From NCBI GenBank assembly GCA_010672585.1, contig JAAHGF010000017.1, positions 163,435 through 227,434 on the forward strand: 64,000 bases of DNA, written 5' to 3'. Below, one piece after another: positions 7,160 to 15,744 of the stretch. Positions within the stretch are counted from its first letter, which is position 1, and each line of letters begins with the position of its first letter. Made by a program: the position numbers and the translations under genes. A model generated the notes under the pieces. The model saw only the letters and a program-made list of their open reading frames with translations. It was not told the origin of the DNA and made no database searches. This DNA is from Okeania sp. SIO1I7 (GTDB lineage: Bacteria > Cyanobacteriota > Cyanobacteriia > Cyanobacteriales > Microcoleaceae).

Positions 7160-9385
7160 ATGATTGAAAATAATAATCCAGAGTCGGAAGACCCTAAAAT
7201 TGAAGATAAAATTAACCCGCCTGTTAAAGAAATACCTAACCGACAGGTTAACTCAAATGATAATTCTGATAAGGAGTCAAATGAGAATAATGATTTAAAA
7301 AATAAACCAGATAACAATGATAAACAAAAAGTCGAACATGAGCCTCAAATAGAAGAAAAGCCCAAAGAAAAACCTGAGTCAGAGGTAAAGTTAGAAGAGA
7401 ATAATGATATTAATCAAGAGTTTGGTGGTAATAGTAAAGCAGAAAACGAACTAGAAGGTGAGCCCCAAGTCGAAGATAAGTATCAAGAAGAGAACGAGTT
7501 TTTGGGCGTAATTGATTCTCCAGGGTTACTGAGAAAAAAAAAGGAGAGAGTTGATAATGAAATTAAACAGAAGAATAAAGAATATAACATTTTAGGGGAA
7601 AAAATTGGTGTAATAATAGATGCCTTTCAAACTGTAATAGATCCTTTAGGAGAAGAGAGCCTTAAACAAAAGAAGTTAAAATTAGAAAAGGAGAAAAAAG
7701 TAATATTAGAGCAGCTTCAGAAGCTTGAAGATGAGCTAAATTTGATTGACAAAAAGCTTAGGCAACACGATTCTACCAGGCGGAAAAGCTCTATAGATCG
7801 AGAATCTGCTGAGTTTATTAAAGATACTGAGAATGCTTCACCTAAATCTTTGCTTGAAAGTGCTGAACCAATTGAACAGACGCTTCTCTATGCAGTCACA
7901 TTTTTCGAGAATTTAAGCCCCTATGATTTTGAGAGAGTAGTTTCCTGTTTACTGGAAGGAAGAAAAACTACTATCAAAGTCAAATCTCAGATAACTACAG
8001 AGCAGGGAGAGATAAAAACTATCAAAGAGTCTCAGGAAAAGTTGATGACGGAAATTTGGCATGAGAGTCTGAAAAAAGACCAGCTTTTGTCGGATTGTTG
8101 CATTGGTTCGGTTACTTTAGAAGACGATTCCCAAGTTGTTGATTTTGTTTTCCCACAGTTGAGAGAAAAATTTAAAGACTACTTTAAGAGAGAACGACCT
8201 TTGTATTTATCAGAGCAGTTTGAACAAGCTAAGTTATTGCTATTCTACTCAGAGGTGAAAGTTGCGATTAGTGCAATGTCTCTATCAGTTTATATGGCAA
8301 CTATATCCCCTAACACTTATGGAAGGGACTGGCTTTTTAGAATTATAAGTTGGGTACCGTTAGATCAAGAAATTAATCCAGAAAGTGCAGAAGAGTTACT
8401 TGAAGGATTACTTAAGCAAATTGAATCAGCAAAACAGCAATGGTTTATCTACGGGCGCGTCTCAAGTTTGATTGCTCAAATGCTAGATTACCCTAGATTA
8501 CATAGTCTAGCCGACAGCTTTTTCAATGGACTGATTGGACAAGGAGATTATGGTATTGTTTTTCAAATAGCCAAAAGGTTGTTCTCTCATCCCGAATTTG
8601 ATGGTTTCTACTGGTTTAAACAACTATTAGACCGGGGTGATGTAGAAGTAAAAGACCGAGCATATAAATTCTTGTGTCATCATCTTAACCAAAGCGGTTT
8701 ATACATTTTTGAATCGCTAGAAAAAGTCAAACCCTGGTTGCCTGAACCCGGTACTTCCCTAGATAGGTACTCTCCATCTAATACATACGCTCTGCGACTT
8801 CTCCCAGAGTATTGTGTTCAGACAATTGATAGATTAGATGCAAACTACTACGGCAACTTTCCGCCTCAGTATTCTTTGTTAGGAGCTTTATACAGTAGTG
8901 ATTCAATTGACGAAAAATTAAATGTTTTGTTTGCTTGGTTATTTCACCCAGAACTCCAGGATGCTATCCATAAGTACCTTACCGAGCTTCTTAATGACCG
9001 TAAGAATCAACGTAAAAATTTGAATAGTTGGAAAGATATTTATAGAAAAGGAGCAGAAGAGTTTTCGAGCTATTTCTCTCCTTTGTTGTTGACAGAATTG
9101 TGCATTATTCTATGGGGTATAGATAACAAAGAGCCTGAGCAAGAAGCTATTGAACTGATTAATACCTTAATTCAACAAATAGTTTTTTATACCAAAAATT
9201 CTGAAAAAGAATGCAGAAAAAGATTTCTTAAATGCTGGAGTATTTTGACAAAGTATTTACTAAATCAAGCTGAATTTTTTAGAAAATCTGGTAAGTCTAA
9301 TCTAAAAAAGCAGTGTATGCGCAGGCGAACTGTAGTTATGTTTTTGAATAAGCAGTTTAAGTCACAAATGAAATCAGTAGTTTAA
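7160..9385 (+). CDS. Large helical protein with acidic N-terminal repeats and a TIR-partner coiled coil
   Basis: 741 residues, no recognised enzyme. Residues 1-120 are low-complexity and very acidic, with loose repeats of P-Q-(I/V)-E-(E/D)-K. Residues about 125-205 are a coiled coil whose core, EESLKQKKLKLEKEK, almost copies EESLKQRKLKFEKER of the TIR protein. Residues about 230-741 look like an all-helical array (VDFVFPQLREKFKDYFKRE; LLDRGDVEVKDRAYKFLCHH) reminiscent of HEAT/TPR-like scaffolds. I see no Walker A, so it is not an obvious STAND ATPase. It follows the TIR gene by 45 bp and precedes the next by 15 bp. It probably binds the TIR protein through the shared coiled coil and senses or scaffolds; inference. 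Confidence 0.75.
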   Translation: MIENNNPESEDPKIEDKINPPVKEIPNRQVNSNDNSDKESNENNDLKNKPDNNDKQKVEHEPQIEEKPKEKPESEVKLEENNDINQEFGGNSKAENELEGEPQVEDKYQEENEFLGVIDSPGLLRKKKERVDNEIKQKNKEYNILGEKIGVIIDAFQTVIDPLGEESLKQKKLKLEKEKKVILEQLQKLEDELNLIDKKLRQHDSTRRKSSIDRESAEFIKDTENASPKSLLESAEPIEQTLLYAVTFFENLSPYDFERVVSCLLEGRKTTIKVKSQITTEQGEIKTIKESQEKLMTEIWHESLKKDQLLSDCCIGSVTLEDDSQVVDFVFPQLREKFKDYFKRERPLYLSEQFEQAKLLLFYSEVKVAISAMSLSVYMATISPNTYGRDWLFRIISWVPLDQEINPESAEELLEGLLKQIESAKQQWFIYGRVSSLIAQMLDYPRLHSLADSFFNGLIGQGDYGIVFQIAKRLFSHPEFDGFYWFKQLLDRGDVEVKDRAYKFLCHHLNQSGLYIFESLEKVKPWLPEPGTSLDRYSPSNTYALRLLPEYCVQTIDRLDANYYGNFPPQYSLLGALYSSDSIDEKLNVLFAWLFHPELQDAIHKYLTELLNDRKNQRKNLNSWKDIYRKGAEEFSSYFSPLLLTELCIILWGIDNKEPEQEAIELINTLIQQIVFYTKNSEKECRKRFLKCWSILTKYLLNQAEFFRKSGKSNLKKQCMRRRTVVMFLNKQFKSQMKSVV

Positions 9386-9400
9386 TTAAGGAGTAAAAAA

Positions 9401-11683
9401 ATGACAAATTCCTCTTTTTTATCTAAAGTTATTCGTCCAGTAAATGGAAGCATAAAAGAAAATTCCAGAGCAGAAAAGTTAGTAATTATTGACAAAAAAA
9501 CAGGCAAATCAAGGGATACAAAAACTTGGTTTGGTGTAAATCAAGTATTTTACTTAGTATCAAACAATAGCGATCCAATGAACACGGGCGAACATGGAAT
9601 TACTTATAAAGTTAAAAGTTTTGACCTAGAAGTAGAATTGAGCGTCACATACCGCGTTAGCTGCAATCAAGGCTCTGAAGAAAAGATGGCTGAAGCTCTA
9701 CATAGTGAAGATTCTCTAGAGAATGAAATGGACAAAATAGTTCAGAAATGGATTGTTAAGCTTATTCAAAGTCAAGGTAATACTAATGATTTTATCTATA
9801 ACTTTTACAATCGGGTTTTTAGCTTAACTAAATCTGTCAAAGATAACGTTGAGAATGAACTTGGTGCATATATTGACATAAGAATTGCCTTAAAGTTAGA
9901 GAACGAGCTTAAACCTTTTCCTATTTCTCCACCAGTCCAATTTGGAGTTTTTGTCAAAGATTGCAATGATGAGCTAAAGCTATCCCTTGGAACTGAGCTT
10001 ATCGTTGATGAATCAAACAAAATAATGGCTGTATTAAATCATAGCCGAGAAATCTTATTGGTAAATAAAGTTAGAGAAGAAGTTAAAGATTACTTTGTCA
10101 AGAATGTAAATCTGCATAGGTTTTGCTGTGACTTGAAAAATAATATTCGTAATGAACTGTTAACGCATTTAAACAAGGTTCTATGGAATTACGGTCGCAA
10201 GTTAAAATACCTATCTTTAGAAAGTAATGCTGCTATTCCTGCGCCTGAACTTTTGGATAACCGCTCCTATGATGTGGAGTGTACAGTAGAAGGATATCCT
10301 AAGACAATTTTAGTGAAAAATAGACTTTACATGAAGCCTGAAGACATAGGAAAGTATAGATTAGCTGATTCTCCTAATCTAGAAAACTGGGCTGAAGATA
10401 AGTTAAAAAGTATTATCCAACCTTTGCTTCTACAAGAAGAATATGTCAATGTCTTAATAGACTTTTCATCTATAGCCGAAGTAATTAAGGGCAGAATGAA
10501 TAAGGCTGCTAGTGAGATTGGTTATCAAATAAATCATCTTGTTTCAAGACCTGACGTAGAACCACTGAAACTGTTGGAAAATTTTAACCTGGAAACAGAA
10601 GGAACTTTTTTCACTAAAGATGCTCGTGTTAAGGTCAGGCTTAGTGTTTTTGTCACTGCTAAAATTACTAATCTTATACAGATTAAAGACTATCTTTACC
10701 AGCAGCTTGATGTCAAAGATTTAATGAAGAATTATATTGATAATGCTGTACGTCAATGTTTGACTCAAACTGAACCAGAAAGGTTTTATATGCGATTTTA
10801 TCAGTATGATGAGATACTGGGCGAAAAAAAATCTATCGAACAGGAACTAATTGAGGCAATCAGACAAGCACTAGAAAAGCCTTTTTCTGCACGACTCAGT
10901 ATTATAGTTCCCAAAGCTCTTGATACAGAGATTAGCGAGTGTTACCAAAATTTAGATAGCCAAATAGGTCTGTTTAGGTTTAAGGTGCGTTCCCTTAGAG
11001 CTGGTGAACGAGTTACATTTAAAGGAGATTTTCAAGTCAAAGGTGTTGAAAAAGATAGCTGGTACACTTTTCAATCCAAAAAACCTAGCCTAAATGATAT
11101 AAAAAACTCTATTGAAAGAAGTCTCAATGCTAAGTTAAATACCTTTGATAATGATGATTTACAGTATGTAGACTTTGAAGATTTATCTGTTCTAGAAAAA
11201 ATCATTAATGAGATTGCAAAGGGGAATATTGTTGACTATTTTGGTTTAGAAATCAATATAAGCAATTGTACTCGTGAACTTACTGAGTCCGAGCAACAGA
11301 AAGAAGAGGAAATCAAGATGCTTATTGAAGCTCAACGTGAAAAACGCAAAAAAATAAGAGAAATGTCTTCATACCAAAATGAAGATTCATTTAAAGAATT
11401 AAAGAAATTGCGTAAGAAAAGATCAAAACTTATGCTTTTGGGAGATGAAGAACAAAATGACGAAATCAATTCTATAAATAAGCGAATTGAAGAGCTTGAG
11501 TCAGAAGTTCCCAATTTACCCCGACAAGAAGTTACAACTAATCTCAACCGTAAAAGACCAAAGGGTAAAAGCCTTCGTGAAGTTGGCAGACAGATGGGTT
11601 TACCTGTTAGTGAGCCTAATAAGAAACTTGACTCTGCTGAGAATAAAAGCACTTCAGCTGAGGAAAAAAATGATCAAGATTAG
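9401..11683 (+). CDS. Repeated SPFH/band-7-like scaffold protein with C-terminal coiled coil
   Basis: 760 residues, soluble. I read about five imperfect modules, each a beta hairpin, helices and a beta strand: roughly 65-175 (DLEVELSVTYRVSC), 180-290 (ELKLSLGTELIVDES), 295-400, 405-530 (RVKVRLSVFVTAKI) and 540-650 (ERVTFKGDFQVKG, ending VDYFGLEINISN). The strand plus amphipathic helix pattern resembles SPFH/band-7 domains, which form rings on membranes; this is a fold guess, not a confirmed family. Residues 655-735 are a highly charged coiled coil (QREKRKKIREM; NSINKRIEELESE), then a basic tail with KSLREVGRQMGLPV. Well-placed AAGGAG at 9388-9393. Possibly the oligomeric scaffold of the TIR system. 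Confidence 0.7.
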   Translation: MTNSSFLSKVIRPVNGSIKENSRAEKLVIIDKKTGKSRDTKTWFGVNQVFYLVSNNSDPMNTGEHGITYKVKSFDLEVELSVTYRVSCNQGSEEKMAEALHSEDSLENEMDKIVQKWIVKLIQSQGNTNDFIYNFYNRVFSLTKSVKDNVENELGAYIDIRIALKLENELKPFPISPPVQFGVFVKDCNDELKLSLGTELIVDESNKIMAVLNHSREILLVNKVREEVKDYFVKNVNLHRFCCDLKNNIRNELLTHLNKVLWNYGRKLKYLSLESNAAIPAPELLDNRSYDVECTVEGYPKTILVKNRLYMKPEDIGKYRLADSPNLENWAEDKLKSIIQPLLLQEEYVNVLIDFSSIAEVIKGRMNKAASEIGYQINHLVSRPDVEPLKLLENFNLETEGTFFTKDARVKVRLSVFVTAKITNLIQIKDYLYQQLDVKDLMKNYIDNAVRQCLTQTEPERFYMRFYQYDEILGEKKSIEQELIEAIRQALEKPFSARLSIIVPKALDTEISECYQNLDSQIGLFRFKVRSLRAGERVTFKGDFQVKGVEKDSWYTFQSKKPSLNDIKNSIERSLNAKLNTFDNDDLQYVDFEDLSVLEKIINEIAKGNIVDYFGLEINISNCTRELTESEQQKEEEIKMLIEAQREKRKKIREMSSYQNEDSFKELKKLRKKRSKLMLLGDEEQNDEINSINKRIEELESEVPNLPRQEVTTNLNRKRPKGKSLREVGRQMGLPVSEPNKKLDSAENKSTSAEEKNDQD

Positions 11684-11836
11684 TATTGTGTAATGAGTTA
11701 GCAAATGACCAATGATTAGGGCTATTTGAACTGGGGATCTTATGCTCTGTAAAAGCTCTAAAATTCATTTTTAAGGTTCATCAAAAGCGAAAAGCCACTA
11801 TTAAGTTTTTATCAAATCATCAAAGTAGTAGTAAAG

Positions 11837-12736
11837 ATGCAAGTAACCTTTAAAATACAAGATAGCGATCTGGCACAAATGCAAGAAGAGGTTTCACCAG
11901 ATTTAAAACTAGGTGAAATTCGCCAAGCAGTAATGACACGATTGGGATTTCCAGAGCATCAGCCTTGCCAACTAATCTTGGAAAGAACTGGTGAAAAATT
12001 AGGGGATGGGTTGACATTAGAAGAAGCTGATGTTCGGGAGAATGACAAGCTCATATTATCTCCGCCCACTGATAAGAAAAAACCGCCACCACCGGAGGCA
12101 ACACCAACTCCAACTCCTCCTCCTTCGCCACCACCTGCAGTTTTGCTTCGCTCACCAGAACCTTCTCCTGGTTTAGATTGGCGAACAGCAGTTATCATTG
12201 GGGGTGTAATTGGAGTATTTGGATTAATTGGCTTGGTTTTGTCTCAAAATAAAGTTGTTGTAGTAGAATCGACACCTAAACCTTCTCCTATATCACCAGC
12301 ACCACCAAAGCCTAGTCCTGTTAAAACACCTGTATCATCGCAGCCATCACCAAAGCCATCTATTTCACGGCAGAAAGCTGTTAATTTGATTCAGAAATAC
12401 TTAGAAGCAAAAAAAGTAATGTTTGCTCCACCCTATAATCGTCAAATTCTTGCTGAAATAGGCACTAGCGAGTTCTATGAAAAAGCAGTTGGTGGAATAG
12501 ATTGGTTACAAAGGAATGGTGCATACTATCGTTATAATGTACAAAGGGTTGACAGTGTTCAGGAATTTGTTTCACAGGGTAACGAAGCAACAATTAAAGT
12601 AAGGATCACAGAAGATTACACCCTTTATAACTCAGACGGTTCAATTGACGGTAGCAGTAGTAACTTTAGAACTTTAACGGTGATCTACAACATGAGACTG
12701 ATTAATGGAAACCTGAAAATTTCTGCCTCTAAATAA
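11837..12736 (+). CDS. Ubiquitin-like domain / transmembrane / ARC6-IMS-like domain protein
   Basis: 299 residues. Residues 1-76 look like a ubiquitin-like beta-grasp domain (MQVTFKIQ start, LKLGEIRQAVMTRLG helix, ILERTGEKLGDGLTLEEADV, ENDKLIL end). There is no terminal Gly-Gly, so it is a fixed domain rather than a conjugated modifier. Residues 76-110 are a Pro-rich linker, 117-136 a single transmembrane helix (VIIGGVIGVFGLIGLVL), 146-175 another Pro/Ser linker. Residues 176-299 resemble the ARC6 inter-membrane-space domain (QKAVNLIQKYLEAKKVMFAPP; GGIDWLQRNGAYYRY; ITEDYTLYNSDG), known from the division protein ARC6/Ftn2. Topology would put the ubiquitin-like part in the cytosol and the IMS-like part in the periplasm. 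Gap of 153 bp from the previous gene; the next starts 10 bp downstream. Confidence 0.75.
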   Translation: MQVTFKIQDSDLAQMQEEVSPDLKLGEIRQAVMTRLGFPEHQPCQLILERTGEKLGDGLTLEEADVRENDKLILSPPTDKKKPPPPEATPTPTPPPSPPPAVLLRSPEPSPGLDWRTAVIIGGVIGVFGLIGLVLSQNKVVVVESTPKPSPISPAPPKPSPVKTPVSSQPSPKPSISRQKAVNLIQKYLEAKKVMFAPPYNRQILAEIGTSEFYEKAVGGIDWLQRNGAYYRYNVQRVDSVQEFVSQGNEATIKVRITEDYTLYNSDGSIDGSSSNFRTLTVIYNMRLINGNLKISASK

Positions 12737-12746
12737 TTTAATAAAA

Positions 12747-13661
12747 ATGAAATTGTTTAAAATTGAGAAATTGAGTTTAAAAAGCTGGTTAAAATTTATC
12801 CTAATAGCTGTTTCTGTTGCTGGAACAGTTGTTTTGTTGGGAACAATAATCCTACAGTTTTCACCTGAAAGTTTATATATTCAAACTGCAACAGAACCTT
12901 CTCCTAATCCATCTCCTGAAGTTCAGGTGGTGCCTCATGCACCTGCTACCCCTGTAACAGAAACTTCTTCCGAACTATCTCAAAAGCTTCAAGAGTCTCC
13001 TGCTCCAAATTCGCCTACTCAAGCAGAACACTCTCCTCCTCTACTTCCGCGACTCCCTGAAGCAGCGAGACAAATTGGAATACTAAACCCAAAATCTCAA
13101 AACTCTGAGATGGATAAGGAGGAACAGAAATTTGTTGGTAGCGAAACTGCCTATGGTCACTTTCTATACCCACAAGGTCACATGAACAGGATGGTGATTA
13201 TTAGCAGTTATGGCGCTAGGCAATACCAAAGGTTTGAATATCTGCACCCAGAAGCAGCAAAAGCACTAATGAATATGATTTATACCGCAAGAGACGAAGG
13301 TGTTTGGCTTGTACCTGTTTCAGGATTTCGTACTGTTGAAGCACAGGAAGAACTATTTGAGGCTCAGATTCAACGTCGTGGTTCAACTGAAGCCGCAGCC
13401 AAAGTTTCTGCCCCACCAGGATACAGCGAACACCACACTGGTTTTGCCATTGACTTAACTGATGGGAACTTTCCTAAAAAAGATATAACTATAGATTTTG
13501 AAAATACCAAAGCTTTCCAGTGGTTAACCCGTCACGCTCAGAAGTTTGGTTTTGAGTTATCTTTTCCTCCAAACAATTCACAAGGGGTAAGCTACGAACC
13601 CTGGCACTGGAGATATATAGGCTCGCCAGAAGCTGCTGCTGCTTTTGCTCAAGCGAGATAG
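12747..13661 (+). CDS. Membrane-anchored VanY-type D,D-carboxypeptidase (peptidase M15B)
   Basis: 304 residues. Residues 14-36 form an N-terminal signal anchor, 50-110 a Pro/Ser-rich linker, and about 130-304 an M15B peptidase. Zinc ligands and catalytic residues are visible: R195 in SGFR, H229 and D236 in SEHHTGFAIDL, E284 and H287 in EPWHWRYIG. Such enzymes remove the terminal D-Ala from peptidoglycan stems in the periplasm; vanY of vancomycin resistance is the best-known relative. It follows the ubiquitin-like/IMS gene by 10 bp, and both products share an N-in, single-pass, Pro-rich-linker design, which suggests one membrane complex. It seems to close the operon; a repeat-filled spacer follows. 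Confidence 0.88.
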   Translation: MKLFKIEKLSLKSWLKFILIAVSVAGTVVLLGTIILQFSPESLYIQTATEPSPNPSPEVQVVPHAPATPVTETSSELSQKLQESPAPNSPTQAEHSPPLLPRLPEAARQIGILNPKSQNSEMDKEEQKFVGSETAYGHFLYPQGHMNRMVIISSYGARQYQRFEYLHPEAAKALMNMIYTARDEGVWLVPVSGFRTVEAQEELFEAQIQRRGSTEAAAKVSAPPGYSEHHTGFAIDLTDGNFPKKDITIDFENTKAFQWLTRHAQKFGFELSFPPNNSQGVSYEPWHWRYIGSPEAAAAFAQAR

Positions 13662-14037
13662 TTTTAGCCCGGGCTGTTGTCTGGAATGTAACTATCTCAG
13701 GACTTACGCACTGACACTAAATCAAGAGGGCGAATGCCATTCGCCCCTACAGGTTTTTGGTTATGACGATGTGGTTCATCAATTTGAAAAGCGCTATAAA
13801 TATATTAACTGATTTTTACGAAGCACGGCAGTGGGAGCATCTTGCTTCCGTGCCAGATATTCCTTTTTCCTGTAAACCATTACGCAAGCATGACTACCAT
13901 ATAATCAGGATTTACGCAAATTTACCTTGAAAATGCCATATGTAGGGGCGTTAGCGGAGCTTTGCGTTAGCAAATGGCATTCGCCCTCAGAAGAAGAATT
14001 AATACTCTCACCGCCAAATCATCAACTATTACTTACT
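13662..14037. repeat. Intergenic with two small dispersed repeats
   Basis: No gene seen. At about 13727-13747 a GGGCGAATG/CATTCGCCC inverted repeat is followed by CCTAC. At about 13941-13987 a related unit reads GGGGCGTTAGCGGAGCTTTGCG...ATGGCATTCGCCC. The same small repeats return at 17461-17507, 38263-38300 and 39255-39304. The sequence ATTTACGCAAATTTACC resembles other repeat borders in the window. Confidence 0.7.
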
Positions 14038-15264
14038 TCACAACAAAGCCAAACGCCGCTCGGAGGAATAACCAGAAAAAATCCGTGCTATTTGCGATCG
14101 CTCAATCTCAAGATGCTGCTCTAACACACTAGAAATCACATTCCGGAAGTCCGTTGTCACCGCTAGATCCCGTTTCTGAAACAATTCTGATTCATCCAAA
14201 CCAGGCCATTGTCCGTAAACCTGACCGCCACGCACGCCACCACCTAAGACCCACATCACATTACCATGACCGTGATCTGTGCCACTATTACCATTTTCAT
14301 TAACTGTACGACCAAATTCTGACATTACTAAAATCACAGTATCTGAGTAAAGCGGACCCAACTCCTGAACTAAAGTAACTAAACCTTCCCCCAGAGGTTT
14401 TAGTCTTCTTGCTAAAGCACCTTTACTGCTTCCTTGGTTAACATGAGTATCCCAATTACCGAGAGCGAGAAACCCCAACTGTGTTTTAGAATCACCAACC
14501 ATAATTTGAGCTAAATTTTTGGCATCACCAGCAAAACCCTGGGGAGGTGGCGCTCCTGCTGAAGCTGCTTCCATTTCTTGCTCTAAGTCAGCTAACAGTA
14601 AATCTCTTGCTTGGCGACCTTCTTGGTACACTCTACTAAGTTCGTCATTGCTGCTATAAAGGCGATCGAATGCTTCATAAATTTTGGGGCGGTCTATGGG
14701 TAAACTACGGGTTGATTTTCTCCCAGTGGGAAGACTAGCAACTGGCATTGCACCCATGAGAATGCGAGGTGGTATATCTCCTAAGTTTACTGCTTGAGTA
14801 GGTTTATCTTTTGGCAGATTTGCCAACAAACGGTTCATCCATCCATCGGGTATTTTTTTATTGCCTGGAATACCTGTTTCCATATAATATTGAGCATCAA
14901 AATGGGAGCGAGTGTCGTTGTTTGAACCGCAGGCGTGAACAAATGCTAAACTGCGATTTTGCCAGAGGGGTATGATACTTGTTAGAGCAGGATGTAAGCC
15001 AAATTGGCCGTCTAAGTCGATCGCTCCTTCTGCTTCTCCTGGAGCTGGAATTGCTATGTTTGGTCGTGCATCGTAATAATTGTATTCTTGGTGGGGAATA
15101 ACTACATTTAATCCATCCACTCCTCCTCGGAGAAAAATAACTATTAATCGTTTACGGTTGTTAGTTTGAGCTAATCCTTTTGCTACCCAACCATGACTAC
15201 CAACAGAGATTATTCCTGAAGCTGATAGTAAGCTAGCAAATTGTAAAAAATTACGTCTTTTCAT
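14038..15264 (-). CDS. DUF1501 protein with Tat signal peptide
   Basis: 408 residues. The N terminus MKRRNFLQFASLLSASGI is a twin-arginine-like export signal (KRRNFLQ). The body matches the DUF1501 family: FLRGGVDGLNVVIPHQE early, HFDAQYYMETGIPG, and near the end VMSEFGRTVNENGNSGTDHG, which recalls the alkaline-phosphatase/sulfatase fold. DUF1501 genes usually pair with DUF1800 genes, and the DUF1800 partner lies upstream on the same strand, 480 bp away. Reaction unknown; presumably periplasmic. Confidence 0.88.
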   Translation of the reverse strand: MKRRNFLQFASLLSASGIISVGSHGWVAKGLAQTNNRKRLIVIFLRGGVDGLNVVIPHQEYNYYDARPNIAIPAPGEAEGAIDLDGQFGLHPALTSIIPLWQNRSLAFVHACGSNNDTRSHFDAQYYMETGIPGNKKIPDGWMNRLLANLPKDKPTQAVNLGDIPPRILMGAMPVASLPTGRKSTRSLPIDRPKIYEAFDRLYSSNDELSRVYQEGRQARDLLLADLEQEMEAASAGAPPPQGFAGDAKNLAQIMVGDSKTQLGFLALGNWDTHVNQGSSKGALARRLKPLGEGLVTLVQELGPLYSDTVILVMSEFGRTVNENGNSGTDHGHGNVMWVLGGGVRGGQVYGQWPGLDESELFQKRDLAVTTDFRNVISSVLEQHLEIERSQIARIFSGYSSERRLALL

Positions 15265-15744
15265 ATTATATCAAATCCGGTTAAACAGTTATAGAATGGT
15301 TAAGTTTTTAGGAGTCAACCCACCCCTCGCCCCTCCCCCTCCCAGGAGGGGAACTCAGTCGGAGCGAGTCAGGAGTAGAAAGAATCACTTTGATGAGCGT
15401 AGTTATGGCGATTGGAAAATTTTTTTATGTCCAATAAAACTGATTTGATATTACCTCTAATATTAAATCCAGTTGAATACTTATTAGAGTTGTTGGGAGT
15501 AGGGGTGGGTCCTCACCCTGCGATACTTCTAAAACTTATGGGAAGGGATAGATTTCCTACTCCCTACTTTTAGAAGAGATGTCTAATATCATGTCTGGAT
15601 AAGAGCGCGATAGAACTCCATGACCTTTACGCGACCAAAAAACTTTCTCCTTTTCCTCCTCTTCTTTCTTCCTTCCTGACTCCTAAGTCCCCCTCCTGGG
15701 AGGGGGAGGGGCTAGGGGTGGGTTGACTCCTGACTCCTCCATCT
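15265..15744. repeat. Repeat-filled spacer between DUF1800 and DUF1501 genes
   Basis: No gene seen. Contains inverted C-rich/G-rich blocks (CCCACCCCTCGCCCCTCCCC near 15319; GGGAGGGGGAGGGGCTAGGGG near 15697). The segment about 15590-15670 (TCATGTCTGGATAAGAGCGCG, AGAACTCCATGACCTTTACGCGA) is related to the inside of the MITEs at 25523 and 42871, so it is a degraded MITE. Confidence 0.65.

Noticed and set aside
7160..9385. STAND/NLR-type ATPase in the TIR operon
   Set aside because: No Walker A or Walker B motif could be found in the 741-residue protein despite its position next to a TIR gene.
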